From Curtobacterium sp. L6-1 (GTDB taxonomy: Bacteria > Actinomycetota > Actinomycetes > Actinomycetales > Microbacteriaceae), in the NCBI RefSeq assembly GCF_018885305.1, contig NZ_CP076544.1, positions 3,100,001 through 3,164,000 of the forward strand: DNA of 64,000 nt, written 5' to 3'. The notes beneath the pieces are model-generated. The model saw nothing but the letters and a program-made list of their open reading frames with translations. It was not told where the DNA came from and did not search any database. The position numbers were made by a program, and so were the translations under genes. Below, piece after piece: positions 44,536 to 51,628 of this stretch; positions within the stretch are counted from its first letter, which is position 1, and every line of letters begins with the position of its first letter.

Positions 44536-47500
44536 GTGTCCGAGCCCCGAGTCGCCGTGCTCGGACCCGTCCGTGCCGAGGACGCCTCCGGTGCGCTCGT
44601 CCCGGTCGCCGGCGCACTGGCGCGGACGTTCCTCGCGGCCCTCGTCCTGGCCCGTGGCCGAGCCGTCACGACGGAGGCGCTCATCGACGACCTGTGGGGG
44701 GACGACCCGCCGCGGGGTGCCCGGGCCGCGCTGCAGACGCTCGTCTCGCGCCTCCGCCGTGCGACCGCGGAGGGCCTCGTGGTCTCCACCGCCGGCGGCT
44801 ACGCACTCGGGGTCGACCCGGCCGCCTCCGACCTCGGTGCCGCCGAGGACGTCCTGGCCGGCGACCCGGACGAGTCCGCCCTGCGGACGGCACTGGACCG
44901 CTGGCGGGGCGAGCCCGGCGGGGACGTCGAGGGGGAGACGGCGGGGGCGCTCGCCGCGCGTGCGGCAGCCGTCCGACGGGACCTCCGCCGCCGACTCGGT
45001 GCCGTGCTGCAGCGCACGGGCGACGTCGACGCCGCCGCGGCCGTGTGGCGTGCGGAGGCCGCCGCCGACACCTTCGACGAGACCGCCGTCGCCGGCCTCG
45101 TCCGGGCCCTCGCCGACGGCGGGCACACGCCCGAGGCGCTCGCCGTCTTCGCCGCGCACCGCGACCGCCTCGCCGACGAGCTCGGCGCCGACCCGTCCGC
45201 CGACCTGGTACGGCTCAACGCCGAGGTGCTCCGCAGCGCCGGCCCGGTCGGTGGGACCGCCCGACGGGTCGGGCTGCGGGCCGCCCCGAACGCGCTCATC
45301 GGGCGGGAGGCCGACCTCACCACCGTCGAACGGCTGCTGTCCTCGGGTCGGCTCGTCACGATCCTCGGCGCGGGCGGCCTCGGCAAGACCCGGCTCGCGC
45401 AGGCCGCGGCCGCGACGGTGCCGTCCTCGTGCGGCGTCGTGGTCGTCGAGCTCGCCCCGCTCAGCACCGGCGACGACCTGCTGCCCGCGATCGGTGCGCT
45501 GCTCGGGATCGCCGAGGTCCGCACGGCACGCAGCCTCCGGGAGACGGTCGTCGCCGACCTCCGCACCCGGGTCACCCGCGCCCTCGCCGAGGAACCCACG
45601 CTCCTCGTACTCGACAACTGCGAGCACGTCCTCGAGCCCGTCGCCGCGCTCACCGCCGACCTGCTCGCCGCCCTGCCCGACCTCCGGGTCCTCACGACGT
45701 CCCGCGCCCCGCTCGCGGTCTCCGGCGAGACCGTCGCGCCGCTCGCGCCGCTGCCGGTCGAGGCCGACGGCGCGGCGGTGCGCCTGTTCACCGACCGGGC
45801 CCGTGCGGCACGTCCGGGCGCCGTCCTGCCCGTCGACGCCGTGCGACGGATCTGCACCCGGCTCGACGGCTCCCCGCTCGCCATCGAGCTCGCGGCCGCA
45901 CGGATCCGCGGGATGAGCGTCGACGAGATCGAACGGCGGCTCGACGACCGGTTCGCGCTGCTCCGCGGTGGGGACCGGTCGGCACCCGAGCGGCACCGCA
46001 CCCTGCTGGCCGTCATCGAGTGGAGCTGGCGCCTGCTCGACGACGGCGCCCGCGACCTCCTCACCCGTCTGGCACTGTTCCCCGACGGCGTCGCGGTCGG
46101 CGCCGTCGAGGCCGTCGCCGCACCGGACCGGACCGACGACGCGCTCGACGACCTGGCCGAGCTCGTCGAGCAGTCGCTCGTCCAGCTGGTCGAGCGCGAG
46201 GGCGAGCCGGTCCGCTACCGCCTGCTCGAGACCGTGCGCGAGTTCGGCGCCGCCCGCCTGGCGGAGTCGGGCGACACGGGTGCCGTGCGCGCCGCGATGA
46301 CCCGCTGGGGAAGTGCCTTCGCCGCGGCGCACGACCTGTTCGCCGTCCGCGGCCCGGGACAGCTCGACCGCTTCCGGGAGGTCGAGCGCGAGGCCGACAA
46401 CCTGGTCACCCTCCTGCGCTGGGCCCTCCGCGCCGAGGACCCGGCCGCGGTGGCCCGGCTCGCCTCGACGCTCAGCGGGTACTGGTCGATCCGCGGCGCC
46501 CACGGCGAGGTGGTCGCGATCGCCCCGGACGTCGTCACGGTCCTCCGGGCAGCGCCGGCCGGCTCGACCGACCGCACGGCCGCGCTGTTGGGGCTCGTCA
46601 TCGCCTGTGCGACGGCGTCGTTCTCGGACCGGCGCACCGCCGTCCGCGCCCGGTCCACGCTCCGTCGGCTGTGGCGGGAGGGCCCGACCGGGGTGCCCAT
46701 CGTCGACGCACAGGTCCAGATGCTCCTCACCCTCGGCCGCCCCGCTGCGGGGGAGGCGGTGCTCGCCCGGTTCCGCGAGGACCCCGACGTCGACGTGGCG
46801 TGCCTGGCCAACCTGCTCAGCGTGCCCCTGGCCGAGAACGCCGGCGAGACCACACGCGCCCTGCGGTACGCCGCCCGGGCCGAGCAGCTCGCCGAGCGGG
46901 TCGACGACGCCTGGACGACGGGGACCTCGGCGGTGTCGATGGCGCAGCTGTCGGCGCAGACCGGCCGCTACCCCGAGGCGCTCGCCGCGGCGGAGGTCGC
47001 GCGCACCCGGCTGGAGCACTTCGGTGCCGAGGACGACCTGTACGAGCTCGGGTGGACCGTCGGCCTGAGCGCCGCGGCGGTCGGCGACACCGTGCGGGCC
47101 CGCGCCGTCGCGGCCGAGCTCGCGGCCCGGCCCGTGCTGGACGGCCGCGGTCGCGGTACCCCCGGCGGAGCCCCCGGTGGTGGCGGACCCGGCGTCGGCG
47201 GTCCGGACGGGGAGCGTGCGCAGATGGGGGTGCTCGCCGCGGCGGTCCGCGCCGAGGTCGCCCGGGCCGAGGGGGACCCCGTCGCGGCAGCGGCGGAGTA
47301 CCGACGCGCGTGGGACGCGATCCTGCCGCACCGGCGCGAGGCCGCCCAGTGGGTCATGGTGATCGGTGCCGCCATGGTCGCCGCGGGGGACGAGGCGGCG
47401 GCGAGCCGGTCCGACGGCGCCGAGCCAGGCCTCCCGGCCGACACCGCCGACGACGCCGACAACGCCGACACCGCCGACACCGCCGACACCGCGGGGGCCC

Positions 47501-47892
47501 GACGCGGTCCGGCCGACCGGGAGGCGCGTGCCGAAGTGGCGCGACGCCTCCGGGTCAGCGCGCTGGTCGCCCTCCGCCTGCCCGGCCTGTGGACGGACCT
47601 GCCTGTCGTCGGGGTGGCCCTGCTCGGCGTGACCCTGCACGCCGCCGGGACCGGCGCGGAGCCGGCCCTCGTGGCACGGGCCTGGGGCGTCGCGGTGCGA
47701 CTCGGCGCCCGGCAGGACTTCGCGGTCCTGAACCGCGGACGCGTGCGGCCGCTCGTGGCGGCCGTCACCGGGGAGACGCTGCTGGCGGACGCCGAGACGG
47801 CCTCGGCCGGACTGAGCCGGACCGAGGCCGTCGCAGCGGCACGGACGGTGACGGAGGCGTTCAGGCCTTCCGCATGTACGCCCGCACCGTGA
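44536..47892 (+). CDS. AfsR/SARP-type regulator: winged helix, BTAD, STAND ATPase, TPR-like
   Basis: 1118 aa. Residues about 1-95 resemble an OmpR-type winged helix (R-V-A-V-L-G-P-V, then A-L-I-D-D-L-W-G and L-V-S-R-L-R-R ... G-G-Y-A-L), 96-240 a bacterial transcriptional activation domain, and about 255-560 a STAND/NB-ARC-like ATPase with Walker A G-A-G-G-L-G-K-T (G278-T285) and L-L-V-L-D-N-C-E-H. A long helical repeat region follows, broken by Gly/Pro and D-T-A linkers. Such proteins activate secondary-metabolite or stress genes after sensing a ligand. Likely targets are the adjacent exporter and lipoprotein genes, by position only. Its 3' end overlaps the exporter permease gene on the other strand by 32 bp. 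Confidence 0.88.
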   Translation: MSEPRVAVLGPVRAEDASGALVPVAGALARTFLAALVLARGRAVTTEALIDDLWGDDPPRGARAALQTLVSRLRRATAEGLVVSTAGGYALGVDPAASDLGAAEDVLAGDPDESALRTALDRWRGEPGGDVEGETAGALAARAAAVRRDLRRRLGAVLQRTGDVDAAAAVWRAEAAADTFDETAVAGLVRALADGGHTPEALAVFAAHRDRLADELGADPSADLVRLNAEVLRSAGPVGGTARRVGLRAAPNALIGREADLTTVERLLSSGRLVTILGAGGLGKTRLAQAAAATVPSSCGVVVVELAPLSTGDDLLPAIGALLGIAEVRTARSLRETVVADLRTRVTRALAEEPTLLVLDNCEHVLEPVAALTADLLAALPDLRVLTTSRAPLAVSGETVAPLAPLPVEADGAAVRLFTDRARAARPGAVLPVDAVRRICTRLDGSPLAIELAAARIRGMSVDEIERRLDDRFALLRGGDRSAPERHRTLLAVIEWSWRLLDDGARDLLTRLALFPDGVAVGAVEAVAAPDRTDDALDDLAELVEQSLVQLVEREGEPVRYRLLETVREFGAARLAESGDTGAVRAAMTRWGSAFAAAHDLFAVRGPGQLDRFREVEREADNLVTLLRWALRAEDPAAVARLASTLSGYWSIRGAHGEVVAIAPDVVTVLRAAPAGSTDRTAALLGLVIACATASFSDRRTAVRARSTLRRLWREGPTGVPIVDAQVQMLLTLGRPAAGEAVLARFREDPDVDVACLANLLSVPLAENAGETTRALRYAARAEQLAERVDDAWTTGTSAVSMAQLSAQTGRYPEALAAAEVARTRLEHFGAEDDLYELGWTVGLSAAAVGDTVRARAVAAELAARPVLDGRGRGTPGGAPGGGGPGVGGPDGERAQMGVLAAAVRAEVARAEGDPVAAAAEYRRAWDAILPHRREAAQWVMVIGAAMVAAGDEAAASRSDGAEPGLPADTADDADNADTADTADTAGARRGPADREARAEVARRLRVSALVALRLPGLWTDLPVVGVALLGVTLHAAGTGAEPALVARAWGVAVRLGARQDFAVLNRGRVRPLVAAVTGETLLADAETASAGLSRTEAVAAARTVTEAFRPSACTPAP
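47437..47490 (+). repeat. 9-bp tandem repeat inside the AfsR-like gene
   Basis: Six 9-bp units of GCCGACACC type encode A-D-T-like tripeptides in a linker near residues 968-985. The last three units are identical, which suggests recent slippage; the frame is preserved. Confidence 0.85.
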
Positions 47893-48694
47893 GCGGGGCG
47901 AACACCGCGACGACGACCGCGGCACCGAGGAGCGAGAGCCAGAGGTCCCCGCCCACCTGACCGTGGTTCACGAGGTCGCGCACCGCGGTGATGAGGTGCG
48001 AGATCGGGTTGACGTCGGAGAACCAGTGCAGCCAGTCCGGCAGGGTGTCCGCCGGCACGAACGCGTTCGACAGGAAGGTCAGCGGGAAGAGGACCAGGTT
48101 CGAGATGCCGGACACGCTCGACGCCGTGCGGGCGACCACGCCGAAGTAGGCGAAGACCCAGCTGATCGCCCACGCGACCACGACGACGAGCAGTCCCGCC
48201 AGGACGACGGCACCGAACCCGCCGGCGGGACGCAGCCCCATCGCGAACCCGGTGACGAACGTGATGGTCGTCGCGATGGCGTAGCGGACGGTGTCGGCGA
48301 GCAGCGCGCCGGCGAGCGGGGCGATCCGGGCGATGGGCAGCGACCGGAAGCGGTCGAACACGCCCTTGTCCATGTCCTCGCGGAGCTGGACGCCCGTGAC
48401 GATCGACGAGGTGATGTTCGTCTGCACGAGGATGCCCGGGACGATGATCGGCAGGTAGCTGGCGACGTCCCCGGCGATCGCGCCGCCGAAGATGTACGTG
48501 AACATCACGGTGAAGACGATCGGCATGAGCGTCACGTCGAACAGCTGCTCGGGCGTGCGGCGGACCTTGACGAGGCCGCGGTACGCCATCGTGAGCGACT
48601 GCCGGACGGTCGCGACGAGGCCGGACGCGCCGACGCCCGCCCGCGGGGTGACCCGGGGGGAGGTGGACAGGTCGGGGGTGGTGAGCGTGGTCAT
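47861..48694 (-). CDS. ABC-2 type exporter permease, DrrB-like
   Basis: 277-aa membrane protein with about six helices: Y-R-x-x-x-x-x-R-R-T-P-E-Q-L-F-D-V at the cytoplasmic start, P-I-V-F-T-V-M-F-T-Y-I-F-G-G, P-G-I-L-V-Q, R-E-D-M-x-x-G-V-F-D-R-F-R-S-L-P-I, and N-P-I-S-H-L near the end, all typical of DrrB/daunorubicin-type exporters. It pairs with the ATPase gene, whose stop overlaps its ATG. Probably exports a hydrophobic compound or lipid; the substrate is unknown. Its last 32 bp are antisense to the end of the AfsR-like gene. Confidence 0.9.
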   Translation of the reverse strand: MTTLTTPDLSTSPRVTPRAGVGASGLVATVRQSLTMAYRGLVKVRRTPEQLFDVTLMPIVFTVMFTYIFGGAIAGDVASYLPIIVPGILVQTNITSSIVTGVQLREDMDKGVFDRFRSLPIARIAPLAGALLADTVRYAIATTITFVTGFAMGLRPAGGFGAVVLAGLLVVVVAWAISWVFAYFGVVARTASSVSGISNLVLFPLTFLSNAFVPADTLPDWLHWFSDVNPISHLITAVRDLVNHGQVGGDLWLSLLGAAVVVAVFAPLTVRAYMRKA

Positions 48695-49686
48695 GCGGTG
48701 CTCCCTTCGAGCGCGCGGTCGGTGTCGGCCGCGTCGGCGGTCGGCGTCCCGGTGATGGTGAGGAAGACCTCGTCGAGCGTCGGCTTCTGTACGCTCATCT
48801 CGGCGAGGGAGATGCCGGCGTCGCGGAAGGACACCAGCAGGTCGGTGACGCGGTCCGGATCCGCCATCGGTGCCGTCAGCCGGGAGCCCTCGGGACTCGC
48901 GACCGCGGGGGCGCCGAGGACCCGGAGGACCAGGTCCGACGCCGCGGCGGTGCGCGCCGGGGTGGCGTCCGCCAGCCGGAGCTGCAGCGACGCGGTGCCG
49001 ATCGACGCCTTCAGCTCGTCGCTCGTGCCCTCGGCGACGACCCGGCCGCGGTCGATCACGGCAATCCGGTCCGCCAGCTGGTCGGCCTCGTCGAGGTACT
49101 GCGTCGTCAGCAGGACGGTCGACCCGGTCGCGACGAGCTCCCGGATCGTGTCCCACATCTGCGCCCGGGTCCGCGGGTCGAGCCCGGTCGTCGGCTCGTC
49201 GAGGAAGATGAGCGGCGGCTGCGCGATGAGGCTCGCCGCCAGGTCCAGGCGCCGGCGCATGCCGCCCGAGAACGCCCGGAGCGGCCGGCGTGCGGCCTCG
49301 GTCAACCCGAACCGCTCGAGCAGCTCGGTGGACCGGCGCTTCGCCTCGGCCCGGGACAGCCCGAGCAGCCGGGCGAAGACGACGAGGTTCTCGGTCGCGC
49401 TCAGGGTCTCGTCGACGCTGGCGTACTGCCCGGTCACGCCGATGAGCCGGCGGACGACCTGCGGCTCGCGGCGGACGTCGTGTCCGAACACCCGCGCCTC
49501 GCCGCCGTCCATCCGGAGCAGGGTCGCGAGCATGCTGATCGTGGTGGTCTTGCCCGCACCGTTCGGGCCGAGCACGCCGTAGACCGTGCCCGCCTCGACG
49601 CGCAGGTCCACCCCGTCCACCGCCCGGTTGCTGCCGAACGTCTTCACGAGGCCCGTGGCCTCCACCGCGAGTGGTGTCGTGGTCAT
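48691..49686 (-). CDS. ABC exporter ATP-binding protein, DrrA-like
   Basis: 331 aa. Walker A G-P-N-G-A-G-K-T-T (near residue 45), signature F-S-G-G-M-R-R-R-L-D-L-A, Walker B L-I-F-L-D-E-P-T-T-G-L-D and a switch histidine region replaced by T-T-Q-Y-L-D-E-A, the form seen in DrrA-type exporters. The C-terminal ~90 residues form the DrrA-specific extension (P-T-L-D-E-V-F-L-x-I-T-G). ATG 49686 with GGAAGGA upstream on the minus strand. Divergent from truA across 96 bp. Confidence 0.93.
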   Translation of the reverse strand: MTTTPLAVEATGLVKTFGSNRAVDGVDLRVEAGTVYGVLGPNGAGKTTTISMLATLLRMDGGEARVFGHDVRREPQVVRRLIGVTGQYASVDETLSATENLVVFARLLGLSRAEAKRRSTELLERFGLTEAARRPLRAFSGGMRRRLDLAASLIAQPPLIFLDEPTTGLDPRTRAQMWDTIRELVATGSTVLLTTQYLDEADQLADRIAVIDRGRVVAEGTSDELKASIGTASLQLRLADATPARTAAASDLVLRVLGAPAVASPEGSRLTAPMADPDRVTDLLVSFRDAGISLAEMSVQKPTLDEVFLTITGTPTADAADTDRALEGSTA

Positions 49687-49770
49687 CGTCGTGTCCTTCC
49701 GTCGACGTCGTGGTCGGGGACGACACTGCCGACCCGCACTCACGCGGCACTGACACGGCGCTGACGTCGC

Positions 49771-49776
49771 TACCGT
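49771..49776 (+). promoter_or_regulatory. truA: -10 box of probable leaderless truA transcript
   Basis: TACCGT is 6 nt before the GTG at 49783. GGAGGT fills the gap but touches the start codon, too close to act as a normal ribosome binding site. Confidence 0.6.
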
Positions 49777-49782
49777 GGAGGT

Positions 49783-50754
49783 GTGAGCGACACCGGCCGG
49801 ACCGAGGACGACGGCGGCGTGCGCCTGCGGCTCGACATCGCCTACGACGGCGCCGCGTTCTCCGGGTGGGCCCGGCAACCCGGGCTCCGCACCGTGCAGG
49901 GCGCGCTCGAGACCGCCCTGGCCACCGTCTTCACCCGCTGGGGCGCGCCGCCGCAGCTCACCGTCGCCGGGCGCACCGACGCGGGTGTCCATGCGACCGG
50001 GCAGGTCGCGCACCTCGACCTCACCGCCGAGCAGTGGGCCGCCCTGGCCCGACCACGCCGCCCCACCGCCGCCGGCACCACGCGGGACCCGTTCGCCGGG
50101 CTCGTCCGCCGCCTGAACGGGCTCGCCGGTCCCGACGGGGACGTCGTCGTCCGACGGGCGTCCGTCGCGCCCGCCGGCTTCGACGCGCGGTTCTCACCGG
50201 TCTGGCGCCGGTACCGGTACCGGGTCGCCGACCTCGACGCCCCCCGCGACCCGCTCCGCCGCGGTCACACGACCTGGTACCCGGGGCGTCTCGACCAGGA
50301 CGCGATGGGGCGCGGGGCGCTGCGGTTGCTGGGGCTGCACGACTTCGCGGCCTTCTGCAAGCCGCGCGAGGGCGCGACCACCATCCGTACGCTGCAGGAG
50401 TTCCGCTGGGACCGTGAGCCGGACGGCGTGCTGGTGGCGAGCCTCCAGGCCGACGCCTTCTGCCACTCGATGGTGCGCGCGATGGTGGGTGGGTGCCTCG
50501 CCGTCGGCGAGGGCCGGCTCACGCCGGACCGGCTCGACGACCTGCGGGTCGCGGCCGAGCGCACCAGCGCCTTCACGGTCGCGCCCGCCCGCGGCCTCAC
50601 GCTGACCGAGGTCGGGTACCCCGCCGACGACGCCCTGGAGGCCCGTGCCGCGCAGACACGCGCCCGTCGCGACGCCGAGGGGCACCGGCCCGGCGACGTG
50701 TCGCCGGAGGACGTCGCCGCGACGCCGACCGCGACCGCGGACGGCGGTCGGTAG
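49783..50754 (+). CDS. truA: tRNA pseudouridine(38-40) synthase TruA
   Basis: 323 aa. Converts uridines 38-40 of the anticodon stem to pseudouridine. Y-D-G-A-A-F-S-G-W, catalytic D66 in G-R-T-D-A-G-V-H-A, F-D-A-R-F-S-P-x-W-R-R-Y-R-Y and F-C-H-S-M-V-R identify it. A short acidic N-terminal extension and an Ala/Arg-rich tail (about 285-323) are extra. In many genomes truA directly follows rplQ; here about 8 kb of other genes separate them. Confidence 0.96.
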   Translation: MSDTGRTEDDGGVRLRLDIAYDGAAFSGWARQPGLRTVQGALETALATVFTRWGAPPQLTVAGRTDAGVHATGQVAHLDLTAEQWAALARPRRPTAAGTTRDPFAGLVRRLNGLAGPDGDVVVRRASVAPAGFDARFSPVWRRYRYRVADLDAPRDPLRRGHTTWYPGRLDQDAMGRGALRLLGLHDFAAFCKPREGATTIRTLQEFRWDREPDGVLVASLQADAFCHSMVRAMVGGCLAVGEGRLTPDRLDDLRVAAERTSAFTVAPARGLTLTEVGYPADDALEARAAQTRARRDAEGHRPGDVSPEDVAATPTATADGGR

Positions 50755-50777
50755 GCGCGGTCCCCGGTGGCGGGCGC

Positions 50778-50783
50778 TAGCGT
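50778..50783 (+). promoter_or_regulatory. -10 box of probable leaderless hydrolase transcript
   Basis: TAGCGT, 6 nt before the ATG at 50790. Confidence 0.6.
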
Positions 50784-50789
50784 CGGGGG

Positions 50790-51536
50790 ATGGCTCCCCG
50801 CACCCCACGCTCCGTCGTCTCCGTCGCACCCGGTGTGGTCTTCGTCGAGGGGCCGGTCTCGAACTGGGTGGTCCTCGCCGAGGAGGACGGCGTCGCCCTC
50901 ATCGACGCGGGCTACCCGGCGGACACCGACCTGGTGCTCGACAGCGTGCTGCTGGCCGGGCACGACCTCGAGGAGCTCCGACGCGTCTACGTGACCCACG
51001 GACACGTCGACCACGTCGGCGGCCTGCCGGGCATCCTCGACCGCTTCCCGCACGTCGAGGTCCTCGCCCACGCCGACGAGGTCGACAACGTGCGGGGGCC
51101 GGCGCGGCAGCAGGTCACCCCGGCGGAGATCGGCGGACGGCTGGCGGCCCCGCGGGTGCTCCGGTGGCTGGGGCGCGCGATCGCCTCGGACGCGCTCCGA
51201 CCGACCACCGTGCCGAGCGCCCGGGCGTTCACGGCCCGCGACTTCGACGGCCGCGCGATGACGCCGCTGCCCGCGCCCGGGCACACCGACGGGTCGACCG
51301 CGTACCTGCTGCCCGCGGCCGACGCGATCGTCACCGGGGACGCCGTCGTCACGCACCACGACACCCAGCCGGCGTCGTGGGCGCCGCGGCCGCGGATGAT
51401 CACGCCGTTCTTCACGGCCGACCAGGCGCTCGCCGTGGAGTCGGCCGGGGTGCTGCCCTACCCGGCGATCGTCCTGCCGGGGCACGGCCCCGCGGTGCAC
51501 CGGGTGGGCTCGGAGTGGGTGCCGATCACCGCCTGA
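50790..51536 (+). CDS. Metallo-beta-lactamase-fold hydrolase
   Basis: 248 aa. The metal-binding motif T-H-G-H-V-D-H-V-G-G (near residue 70), A-P-G-H-T-D-G-S-T, V-T-G-D-A-V-V and the final L-P-G-H-G-P give a complete dinuclear site. No signal peptide, so cytoplasmic. Such enzymes include glyoxalase II-like thioesterases and lactonases; the substrate cannot be inferred. Starts 35 bp after truA but with its own -10 box. Confidence 0.85.
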   Translation: MAPRTPRSVVSVAPGVVFVEGPVSNWVVLAEEDGVALIDAGYPADTDLVLDSVLLAGHDLEELRRVYVTHGHVDHVGGLPGILDRFPHVEVLAHADEVDNVRGPARQQVTPAEIGGRLAAPRVLRWLGRAIASDALRPTTVPSARAFTARDFDGRAMTPLPAPGHTDGSTAYLLPAADAIVTGDAVVTHHDTQPASWAPRPRMITPFFTADQALAVESAGVLPYPAIVLPGHGPAVHRVGSEWVPITA

Positions 51537-51578
51537 GCGCGGGGTCGCCCTGCACCCCGATCAGGGGTGGAACGGATC

Positions 51579-51600
51579 GTTCACCAACCGGAAACCTGAG
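51579..51600 (+). promoter_or_regulatory. Possible PHO box upstream of the secreted nuclease
   Basis: GTTCACCAACC (51579-51589) followed by GGAAACCTGAG (51590-51600) resembles the 11-bp direct-repeat PHO box (GTTCACC core) bound by PhoP in Streptomyces. Only the first unit is a good match. It overlaps where the -35 would lie relative to the -10 at 51617, as in PhoP-activated promoters. Confidence 0.35.
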
Positions 51601-51616
51601 CGGTGCCGCAGGTCGT

Positions 51617-51622
51617 TAGCGT
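51617..51622 (+). promoter_or_regulatory. -10 box of probable leaderless nuclease transcript
   Basis: TAGCGT, 6 nt before the ATG at 51629. Confidence 0.6.
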
Positions 51623-51628
51623 GCAGCC

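Noticed and set aside
43311..47960. A 1549-codon open frame on the plus strand
   Set aside because: It is antisense to the lipoprotein gene and out of frame through the AfsR-like gene; its translation is Arg/Pro/Gly-rich without domains. Long shadow frames are expected at this GC content.
41846..49770. Genomic island delivered by a mobile element
   Set aside because: No integrase, transposase, tRNA gene or flanking direct repeats were found; base composition looks like its neighbours. Only an unusual gene order is supported.
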